From assembly GCA_964498125.1 (NCBI GenBank), contig CAZCGE010000097.1, forward strand, positions 1 through 64,000: a stretch of DNA of 64,000 nt. Reading direction: 5' to 3'. The translations under genes were made by a program, and so were the position numbers. This DNA comes from CAMDBL01 sp964498125 (GTDB lineage Bacteria > Pseudomonadota > Alphaproteobacteria > Rhizobiales > Hyphomicrobiaceae). Below, piece by piece: positions 51,201 through 58,475 of this stretch. Every line of letters begins with the position of its first letter. The first letter of the stretch is position 1. The notes under the pieces are model-generated. The model was not told the origin of the DNA and did no database searches. It was given only the letters and a program-made list of their open reading frames with translations.

Positions 51201-52919
51201 TCATCGCCAGAGCAGAACCGCGAGCACGATGTTGAGCACGAGCAGGACGAGCGCCACCGTGCGCCAGAAGCCGGCTGGATTGCGCTCGATGAGCGGGCGG
51301 GGGCGGTCGTAGCCGAGCGCGGTGTTGGGGCGGCGCAGATCCTCGACCAGGGCGGAGAGCGCGTCGGTGCGCTCGGCCGGCTGTTTGTGGACGGCCTTCT
51401 CCAGCGCCGCATCCATCCAGACGGGAATGTCGTCGCGCGCCTCCCGCGCGGACACATAGCCGAGGCGCGTCACATCCCGCGCATTGGCGAAGCCCCGGCT
51501 GAATGGGAGGCGCCCGGTCAGCAGCTCATAGGCGATCACTCCGAGCGCAAAAATGTCGGCGCGGTTGGTCGGCCGCTCACCGAGGTGCACCTCCGGCGCG
51601 GTATAGTCGAGGGTGCCGGCAAGCTGCGGTTGCGCGATCGGCGAGGCCATCTCGTCGAAGCCGGCGGCCCGCGCCGAGCCGAAATCGATGATCTTCACAA
51701 GGCCGTTCGCATCGATCATCACGTTCTCGGGCTTCAGGTCCTGGTGGATGATGTCCTTGCGATGGCAGGCGCGCAGGCCCTTGGCGATCTGCTCGACGAT
51801 GCTGCGCACACTCTCGAATTCCGGGCGCGGGTGGTCACGCATCCATTGCCTGAGCGTCTGCCCATCGAAGTATTCGTTGACCGAGTAGAGATGCCGCCGC
51901 ATACGGGCCGGTGCCAGCACCTTCAGGACATGCGGGCTGGCAACCAGCCGCCCCACCCATTCCTCCCTGACGAACATCTCGATGTAGACAGGGTCGTCCT
52001 CGAAGTTCACGGACGGCGTCTTCAGCACCACCATCTCGCCCGTCGCCACATCGCGCGCGAGGTAGACCTGGGTGCGCTTGCTGGTGTGCAGCTCGCGTAC
52101 GATGGCAAAGCCATCGAACGCCATGCCCGGCCCCAGCTCCGGCGGAAACGGCAGCGCGGTCAGCGCCCGCAGATGGGCGGACTCGTCGGCGTGGCCGGGC
52201 GCATCGATACGGACGATCTGGCAGGTGAGGTTATCGGTGCTGCCTTTCTCGAAGGCGCGATCGACGATGCGCCGCGCGGCGGTGTCGAGATCGGCGCCGG
52301 GCGACGAGACGATCTCGACGATGTCCGATGCCGACAGATGGTCATGCACGCCGTCGGTCGTGAAAAACAGCATGTCACCGGCTTCCAGCGGCTCGGCGCG
52401 GTAGTCGATATCGAGGTTCTGGTCGACGCCGAAGGCGCGGGAGAGGTGCTCGAGGCCGCGCCCCACGCGAACCCGGTGCTCGCGCGTCAGCGGCTCGAGA
52501 CGGCCGCCACGCAGGCGGCTGATGCGGGAGTCGCCAGCGTGGAAAATATGCGCGGTGCCGCCTTTCAGGACGAGGCCGGAGAAGGTGCTGACCATGCCGC
52601 GCTCGGAGTCGTGCTGGCGCTGGCCTTGCGCGTAGAGCCAGCTGTTGACGGCCTTCAGCACCACGCCGACCGATTTCTTCACGCTCCAGGAGGCATGGGT
52701 CGCGTAGTAGTCCTCGAGGAAGCTCTTGACGCAGTTCTCGCTCGCCTCCTTGGCGCCTTCGCTCGACGACATGCCGTCGGCGACCGCCATGGCGATGCCG
52801 TGCGTGGCAAGCAGCGCCGCGACCGGAACCACGACCCCGTAGGAGTCGTCGTTGCGCTCCTTGGCGCCGGCGACCGAGTGCTGGCCGACGCGGACGCGCG
52901 GGCCGGTTGCTTCGCTCAT
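51201..52919 (-). CDS. bifunctional PP2C phosphatase – Ser/Thr protein kinase
   Basis: Membrane-tethered signalling protein of 572 aa. The PP2C domain (about 1–245) has KERNDDSYG, VADGMSS, FHAGDSRISRLR and STDNLTCQIV. The kinase domain (about 270–530) has the ATP-lysine MVVLKTP, catalytic IIHQDLKPENVMI (HQD in place of HRD), IIDFGSA and the TLDYTAPEV/ADIFALGVIAYELL segments. One C-terminal membrane helix ends in LLWR. A kinase of this architecture lies between nasA and nirB in Pseudomonas aeruginosa, so it belongs with the nitrate genes to its right. It also sits 222 bp upstream of the DGR target gene on the same strand. Confidence 0.93.
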   Translation of the reverse strand: MSEATGPRVRVGQHSVAGAKERNDDSYGVVVPVAALLATHGIAMAVADGMSSSEGAKEASENCVKSFLEDYYATHASWSVKKSVGVVLKAVNSWLYAQGQRQHDSERGMVSTFSGLVLKGGTAHIFHAGDSRISRLRGGRLEPLTREHRVRVGRGLEHLSRAFGVDQNLDIDYRAEPLEAGDMLFFTTDGVHDHLSASDIVEIVSSPGADLDTAARRIVDRAFEKGSTDNLTCQIVRIDAPGHADESAHLRALTALPFPPELGPGMAFDGFAIVRELHTSKRTQVYLARDVATGEMVVLKTPSVNFEDDPVYIEMFVREEWVGRLVASPHVLKVLAPARMRRHLYSVNEYFDGQTLRQWMRDHPRPEFESVRSIVEQIAKGLRACHRKDIIHQDLKPENVMIDANGLVKIIDFGSARAAGFDEMASPIAQPQLAGTLDYTAPEVHLGERPTNRADIFALGVIAYELLTGRLPFSRGFANARDVTRLGYVSAREARDDIPVWMDAALEKAVHKQPAERTDALSALVEDLRRPNTALGYDRPRPLIERNPAGFWRTVALVLLVLNIVLAVLLWR

Positions 52920-52990
52920 GCTGTGCGGCTCCCGTCCCCCGCCATTTGACGATCTGCCGACCCCATCTCGCGGAGCGTAGTTTGGTGCGA

Positions 52991-53290
52991 CTACGGCGGC
53001 GAGGTTGCCGGCCGGCGTTGCGGCAGCGCCGCGAGGGTTCCGGCCAAGGCTTGCTCGGCGGTGCGCAGGTCGTGGAGCATCTGCAATTTCAGCCAGAAAT
53101 CGGCGCTGGTCCCGAACCAGTGGGCGAGGCGAAGCGCCGTGTCGGCGGTGACCGACCGCGTGCCATTGAGAACACCCGTGATGCGGTTGGCGGGAACCTC
53201 GAGCTGGCGCGCCAGCTCGGACGCCGAAATGCCGAGCAACTCCAGCTCCTCACGTAAATGCTCGCCGGGGTGGATGGGGGTGCGGGCCAT
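52991..53290 (-). CDS. higA: HigA-type antitoxin (XRE family)
   Basis: Antitoxin of 99 aa with the HigA pattern: IHPGEHLREELELLGISASE, then the HTH LARQLEVPANRITGVLNGTR and LRLAHWFGTSADFWLKLQML. It lies after its toxin gene with 9 bp between, as in HigBA systems. It should repress the operon and bind HigB. Confidence 0.94.
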   Translation of the reverse strand: MARTPIHPGEHLREELELLGISASELARQLEVPANRITGVLNGTRSVTADTALRLAHWFGTSADFWLKLQMLHDLRTAEQALAGTLAALPQRRPATSPP

Positions 53291-53299
53291 GCAGGGTCC

Positions 53300-53584
53300 T
53301 CAGTGATAGTCCGTTATCTCGACGTTGTCGGGGCCGGGCGCGCCGGCGATCCACTCGAAGCAAATGCGCCATTGGTCGTTGATCCGGATGCTGTATTGGC
53401 CGGCTCGATCACCTTTGAGGGCTTCGAGCCGGTTACCCGGCAACGCGGCCAAGTCTTGCACGTTGCTGGCGGCTTCGAGCCGATCGAGACGAACTTCGGC
53501 TTGGCGGGCAAACCCGGAAAACGCCTTGACGAAATCTCCGGCCGCGAACCGCGCGGTCGCTTTGTCTCGAAAGCTTCGGATCAT
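53300..53584 (-). CDS. higB: HigB-type toxin (RelE/ParE superfamily)
   Basis: Toxin of 94 aa in the HigB branch: IRSFRDKATARFAAGDFVKA, RLEALKGDRAGQYSIRINDQ and WRICFEW, then VEITDYH at the C-terminus. Known HigB proteins are ribosome-dependent mRNases. The region upstream (53600–53650) is AT-richer with GTTACGTAATACATAAC, a candidate operator. The module separates the kinase gene from the nitrate transporter gene. Confidence 0.92.
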   Translation of the reverse strand: MIRSFRDKATARFAAGDFVKAFSGFARQAEVRLDRLEAASNVQDLAALPGNRLEALKGDRAGQYSIRINDQWRICFEWIAGAPGPDNVEITDYH

Positions 53585-53685
53585 ATCTCGCCCCCGAAGG
53601 CGTTAGTCGTTACGTAATACATAACAAACGCTTCGGCAAGCCTTGACTGCCCCTCGGCCGTTTAGTGTACTCATGCAACTCTCGA

Positions 53686-55164
53686 TCACGTCACATCGAT
53701 CATGGCGATGGACCCGTCCGGCATCTCCTCGGCGATCTGGCCCTTGGGCTCATCGATGAACAGCCAGGTCAGCGCCAACCCGAGCACCGCCGACGTGGCG
53801 GCGATGAGGAAGAAAGTTCTGACGTCAACGACCGAATAGACGGTGAGAAACAGCACGCCGCCGACATTGCCGAAAGCGCCGACCATGCCGGCGATCTGGC
53901 CGGTCAGGCGCCGCTTGATCATGGGCAACATGGCGTAGACGGCGCCATTGCCCGCGTTGACGAACAACGAGCACACGAATGTTGCCATCACGGCAAATGC
54001 GATCCCAGTCTCGAGCCCCATGAAACTCATGGCGGCATATCCCAGCGCGGTTCCCGCCAGGCACCAGACCAGCACCCGCCGTCGTCCGAAGCGATCGCTG
54101 AGCCAGCCACCCATCGGCCGGGCGAAAAACGTGGTCATGCCGAAGCTGGCGCCGAGAAAACCAGCCATCGTCAGCGACAGCCCGAACGTGTCCTTGAACA
54201 GCAGCGGCAGGATGGACACCACGGCAAGCTCCGAGCCGAAGGTGATCATGTAGGCGATGTCGAGGATGGCCACCTGGCGGAACCGGTAGCGGTAGATCTC
54301 TGCCACCGGCTTCTGGAAGATGGCACGGTTGATGCGCCAGGTGTCGAAAAGCTGCGTGCCGTAGAGGATGGCCAGAAAGGCATAGAGCGCCCATTCGGTC
54401 GGCGCGCCGATCAGCTTCAGACCCGACGGTCCGAGCTTCCAGGCGAGCACGGCGAGCGCCAGCACCAGCGGCGCCTGCATCAGGCAGTAGAACACGAAGT
54501 CGGCCCGGCTGGTGACCTCCATGGAACCGGCTTTCTTCGGGCTGAAGTAGGTCGAGCCCTTCGGTGTGTCGGTGACGGCCCAATAGTAGATCGCGGAATA
54601 GACGAGCGCTATGACGCCGGTCGTCCCGATCGCCCAGCGCCAGCCCTCCGGGCCACCGAACATCAGCGCCAGCGTCGGCAGCGTCACGGCGGCCGCGGCG
54701 GAGCCGAAATTGCCGAGCCCAGCGTAGAGGCCCTGTGCATAGCCGGTCTCCTTGGCCGGGAACCACTCGGCGATGATGCGGATGCCGACGACGAAACCGG
54801 CGCCGACGAAGCCCAGCAGGAAACGCGTCATGGCCAGCATCTCGAACGAGGTGGCCAGCGCGAAGGCGATGCAGAGCACACCCGAGATCGCCAGCAGGGC
54901 CGCGTACATCAATCGGGGGCCGAGCTTGTCGACCAGGATGCCGACGATGATCCGGGCCGGGATGGTCAGCGCCACGTTCATGATCAGCAGCGCCGCGACC
55001 TGCTCCTTGGTCAGCGCGAAGGTGTCGCGAATGGCGGCCATCAGCGGCGCGTGGTTGAACCAGACCAGGAAGGTGATAAAGAAGGCCAACCAGCTCAGGT
55101 GCAGCACCTTGATTTTGGGCTCGCGGCTGAGCAGACGCAGGGTTCCGGCGCTGGGTGTCGGCAT
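53686..55164 (-). CDS. MFS nitrate/nitrite transporter (NarK/NasA family)
   Basis: Twelve-helix transporter of 492 aa of the NNP family. Signature pieces are the helix 1–2 region LAFFITFLVWFNHAPLMAAI, the MNVALTIPARIIVGILVDKL motif with the conserved Arg for anion binding, and FLLGFVGAGFVVGIRIIAEW. The glycine-rich nitrate signatures AGLGNFGSAAAAV and NAGNGAVYAMLPMIKRRLTG are also present. It takes up nitrate for the reductases encoded divergently. Confidence 0.94.
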   Translation of the reverse strand: MPTPSAGTLRLLSREPKIKVLHLSWLAFFITFLVWFNHAPLMAAIRDTFALTKEQVAALLIMNVALTIPARIIVGILVDKLGPRLMYAALLAISGVLCIAFALATSFEMLAMTRFLLGFVGAGFVVGIRIIAEWFPAKETGYAQGLYAGLGNFGSAAAAVTLPTLALMFGGPEGWRWAIGTTGVIALVYSAIYYWAVTDTPKGSTYFSPKKAGSMEVTSRADFVFYCLMQAPLVLALAVLAWKLGPSGLKLIGAPTEWALYAFLAILYGTQLFDTWRINRAIFQKPVAEIYRYRFRQVAILDIAYMITFGSELAVVSILPLLFKDTFGLSLTMAGFLGASFGMTTFFARPMGGWLSDRFGRRRVLVWCLAGTALGYAAMSFMGLETGIAFAVMATFVCSLFVNAGNGAVYAMLPMIKRRLTGQIAGMVGAFGNVGGVLFLTVYSVVDVRTFFLIAATSAVLGLALTWLFIDEPKGQIAEEMPDGSIAMIDVT

Positions 55165-55554
55165 GACTGTTTCCTTGCATTCTTGGCGTTAACCAAGGCG
55201 GAATTTGCAAGCGCCATGCCAATCGTCGAACCTGGCGCGCCGCTGCGCTCGAAGGCTGATTTTCCGAGATTTTCTCAGTTGAACAGAAATTAGGCGGAAA
55301 TTATATTTGTTTATTTTTCAGGCAATTCTTGTGCTCCGTGCCTATTTTTGCTGCGTTGCAGCAATGCGAGTCAGGGGGTGAGTCAAGTCGGAGATGCATT
55401 TATTTTCTATATACTTATCAATTAGATACAAGGAACGAAGTCGGTCAGCGGAAGCCTGGCATGGCACTTGCTCCCGTTAACCGAGTGCACAACCGCATCA
55501 AACGCGGCGCAGCTGGATAGACGCATGCAGGGGGCGGCCTCGGCCGCGGATCAG
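55165..55554. promoter_or_regulatory. divergent regulatory region of the nitrate genes
   Basis: About 390 bp between the transporter and nirB, AT-rich between 55280 and 55440. It contains the hairpin TGCTGC-GTT-GCAGCA (55349–55363) preceded by TATTTTTG. Such leaders in nitrate operons are often controlled by NtrC or by antitermination; neither a clear NtrC site nor a convincing two-hairpin antiterminator could be recognised by eye. Confidence 0.45.
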
Positions 55555-58005
55555 ATGAAGCAGAAACTGGTCGTCATCGGCAACGGCATGGCGCCGGGAC
55601 GCGCGCTCGAGAAGCTGTTCGAGGCAGCACCCGACGCCTACGAGGTGACGATCTTCAACGCCGAGCCGCGGGTCAACTACGACCGCATCATGCTCTCGCC
55701 CTTGCTGTCGGGTGAGAAGAGCTTCGAGCAGATCGTCATCCACGGTGATGGCTGGTACGTGAAGCACGGTGTGACGCTTTACAAGGGTGCGTCGATTACG
55801 GCGATCAATCGGACGGCCAAGACCGTCACCTCGGCGCGTGGGCTGACGGTGGCCTACGACAAATTGATGATCGCCACCGGATCGCTGCCGATCATCATTC
55901 CTGTTCCCGGCCACAAACTGGCGGGTGTCCTGACCTATCGTGACCTCGATGACGTCGAAGCCATGCTGCTGGCCGCCAAGTCGCGCGGTTCGGCCATCGT
56001 CATCGGCGGCGGCCTTCTCGGCCTGGAGGCTGCCGTCGGCCTCAAGGAGCAGGGCATGGACGTCACCGTGCTGCACTTGATGCCAACGCTGATGGAGCGC
56101 CAGCTCGACGCTCCGGCCGGCCATCTGCTGCAGAAGGCCATCGAGGCGCGCGGCATTCGCGTCATCACCAAGGCCAACACCAAAGCCATCCTCGGCGAGA
56201 AGAAGGTCGAGGCGGTGCTGCTCGAGGATGGCACGCGGCTGCCCGCCGACCTCGTCGTCATGGCAGTCGGTATCAGACCGAATTCCGGACTCGCCGTGGA
56301 CGCCGGACTCGATGTCGGGCGCGGCATCAAGGTCGACGCCACGATGCGCACCAACGATCCCGACATTTTCGCTGTTGGCGAATGCGCCGAAGTCGAGAGC
56401 CAGGTGTTCGGTCTCGTCGCGCCGCTTTACGAGATGGCCAGCGTCATCGCCGCCCAGCTTTCCGGCGATGCGACCGCCACGTTCACCGCGAGCGCGGTGG
56501 CGACCAAGCTCAAGGTGACCGGCATCAACCTGTTCTCCGCCGGCGATTTCGCCGATGGCCAGGATCGCGAGGAGATCGTGCTGCGCGATGCGGCGCGGGG
56601 GATTTACAAGCGCCTCGTGCTGAAGGACGACCGGATCATCGGCGCAGTCCTCTACGGCGATACCGCGGACGGCGCCTGGTTCTTCGATCTCCTGAAGAAG
56701 GGGGCCGACATCGCCGAGATGCGGGAAACATTGATCTTCGGTCCCGCGTTCGCCGGAGGCGCCCCGCTGGACCCTATGGCGGCCGTTGCAGCCTTGCCGG
56801 ATGAGGCAGAGATCTGCGGCTGCAACGGCGTCTGCAAGAGCAAGATCACCGGCGCCATCGACACGCTCGGCCTGAAGACGCTGGACGACGTGCGCGCCCA
56901 CACCAAGGCCTCGGCCTCGTGCGGCTCGTGCACGGGACTGGTCGAGCAGCTTTTGAAGTCCAAGCTCGGCGATGCCTACAATCCCGCCGCGGTGCAGCCG
57001 ATGTGCGGTTGTACCGGACTTGGCCACGACGACGTGCGCCGGCTGATTGTCGCGCGGAAGATCAAGTCGATCCCCGATCTGATGCAGGCGCTGGAGTGGA
57101 AAACCTCGTGCGGCTGCGCCAAGTGCCGACCGGCGCTCAACTACTATCTCATCGCCACCTGGCCCGGCGACTACGCCGACGACAGCCAGTCTCGCTTCAT
57201 CAACGAGCGCGTGCACGCCAACATCCAGAAGGACGGCACGTTCTCGGTGGTGCCGCGGATGTGGGGTGGACTGACCAGCGCCAAGGAATTGCGCGCCATC
57301 GCCGACGTGGTCGATAAATTCAAGATCCCGACCGTGAAAGTGACGGGCGGTCAGCGTGTCGACATGCTCGGCGTCAAGAAGGGGGATCTGCCCGCCGTGT
57401 GGGCCGACCTCAACGCCGCCGGCATGGTCTCGGGCCATGCCTACGCCAAGGGCCTGCGCACGGTAAAGACCTGCGTCGGCACCGACTGGTGCCGCTTCGG
57501 CACGCAGGACTCGACCGGCCTCGGCATCAAGATCGAGAAGTTCATGTGGGGCTCGTGGACGCCGGCCAAGGTCAAGATGGCGGTGTCGGGCTGCCCGCGC
57601 AACTGCGCCGAGGCGACCTGCAAGGACGTCGGCGTGATCTGCGTCGAGAGTGGCTACGACATCCATTTCGCCGGCGCCGCGGGCCTCGACATCAAGGGCA
57701 CCGAGGTGCTGGGTCACGTCACGACTGAAGCCGAGGCGATCGCGGTCATCGCCGCCCTGGTGCAGCTCTACCGCGAGCAGGGCCGCTATCTGGAGCGGAT
57801 CTACAAGTGGGCCAAGCGCGTCGGCTTGGATACCATCCGCCAGCAGACGTTCACGGACACCGAGCGTCGTCGCGTGCTTTATGACCGCTTCGTGTTCTCC
57901 CAGCAGTTCTCGCAGACCGACCCGTGGGCCGAGCGCGCGAGCGGCAAGGACGCGCATGAGTTCGCGCCGCTCGCCGACCTCACCATCAGGGAGGCCGCGG
58001 AATGA
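55555..58005 (+). CDS. nirB: assimilatory nitrite reductase large subunit
   Basis: NAD(P)H-nitrite reductase of 816 aa reducing nitrite to ammonium. Start at MKQKLVVIGNGMAPGRALEK agrees with homologues; ATG 55525 is an alternative. Order: FAD-binding GNGMAPGR, NADH-binding VIGGGLLGLEAAVGL, a BFD-type [2Fe-2S] domain (CGCNGVCKSKI near 421), then the siroheme/[4Fe-4S] domain with TCVGTDWCRFG (about 639) and SGCPRNCAEATCKD (about 679). Coupled to nirD by an ATGA overlap. Confidence 0.96.
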   Translation: MKQKLVVIGNGMAPGRALEKLFEAAPDAYEVTIFNAEPRVNYDRIMLSPLLSGEKSFEQIVIHGDGWYVKHGVTLYKGASITAINRTAKTVTSARGLTVAYDKLMIATGSLPIIIPVPGHKLAGVLTYRDLDDVEAMLLAAKSRGSAIVIGGGLLGLEAAVGLKEQGMDVTVLHLMPTLMERQLDAPAGHLLQKAIEARGIRVITKANTKAILGEKKVEAVLLEDGTRLPADLVVMAVGIRPNSGLAVDAGLDVGRGIKVDATMRTNDPDIFAVGECAEVESQVFGLVAPLYEMASVIAAQLSGDATATFTASAVATKLKVTGINLFSAGDFADGQDREEIVLRDAARGIYKRLVLKDDRIIGAVLYGDTADGAWFFDLLKKGADIAEMRETLIFGPAFAGGAPLDPMAAVAALPDEAEICGCNGVCKSKITGAIDTLGLKTLDDVRAHTKASASCGSCTGLVEQLLKSKLGDAYNPAAVQPMCGCTGLGHDDVRRLIVARKIKSIPDLMQALEWKTSCGCAKCRPALNYYLIATWPGDYADDSQSRFINERVHANIQKDGTFSVVPRMWGGLTSAKELRAIADVVDKFKIPTVKVTGGQRVDMLGVKKGDLPAVWADLNAAGMVSGHAYAKGLRTVKTCVGTDWCRFGTQDSTGLGIKIEKFMWGSWTPAKVKMAVSGCPRNCAEATCKDVGVICVESGYDIHFAGAAGLDIKGTEVLGHVTTEAEAIAVIAALVQLYREQGRYLERIYKWAKRVGLDTIRQQTFTDTERRRVLYDRFVFSQQFSQTDPWAERASGKDAHEFAPLADLTIREAAE

Positions 58006-58412
58006 GCAAGCGAGCCAAGGAGAAGGAAAAGCGCGACGCGTGGGTCGATGCCCCCTGGGTCGATGTCGGTGCGCTCGATGCCGTGCCGGTGCTTGGCGCG
58101 CGCGTCGTCAAGACGCCGGCCGGCTGCATCGCGGTGTTTCGCACCGCCACGGACGAGGCTTTCGCCGTCGAGGACCGCTGCCCGCACAAGGCCGGGCCGC
58201 TGTCGCAGGGCATCGTCCATGGCAAGTCCGTGACCTGCCCATTGCACAACTGGGTGATCAGCCTGGAAACCGGCAAGGCCCAAGGCGCCGATGAAGGACA
58301 GGCGCGGACGATCCCGATCCGAATCGAGGCCGGTCGCATTCTGCTCGATGTCGTCGCGCTGACCCGTAGGTCGGGTCGACGCAGGAGACCCGACGTTTCG
58401 AGTACCGACTGA
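58002..58412 (+). CDS. nirD: nitrite reductase small subunit (Rieske-like)
   Basis: Small subunit of 136 aa. It keeps a full Rieske-type motif: RCPHKAGPLSQG and VTCPLHNWVISLETG give the C-x-H and C-x2-H ligands. The C-terminal residues from about 122 (RRSGRRRRPDVSSTD) are encoded by the GTAG palindrome that runs into the gene end, so the native C-terminus was probably altered by insertion of that element. Confidence 0.93.
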   Translation: MSKRAKEKEKRDAWVDAPWVDVGALDAVPVLGARVVKTPAGCIAVFRTATDEAFAVEDRCPHKAGPLSQGIVHGKSVTCPLHNWVISLETGKAQGADEGQARTIPIRIEAGRILLDVVALTRRSGRRRRPDVSSTD

Positions 58413-58451
58413 ACCGTTGTCGGGTCTCGCGAAGTGCTCGACCCGACCTAC
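58366..58451. repeat. GTAG-ended extragenic palindrome, copy B
   Basis: Relative of 16099–16183, sharing the ends GTAGGTCGG and CGACCCGACCTAC and the internal GAGACCCGAC/GTCGGGTCTCGCGAAG. It overlaps the last codons of nirD and fills the space before nasA. Being inside an operon, it may reduce read-through or shape mRNA stability. Confidence 0.9.
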
Positions 58452-58475
58452 AAGCAACCAAGGCAAGATCCTCCG

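Noticed and set aside
55165..55554. NasT/ANTAR two-hairpin antiterminator before nirB
   Set aside because: Only one short hairpin with a 3-base loop is visible; the required pair of hexaloop stems was not found by eye.
55498..57957. Very long reverse-strand open frame opposite nirB
   Set aside because: The forward frame has all FAD, Fe-S and siroheme motifs; the antisense product is a His/Asp/Arg-rich shadow.
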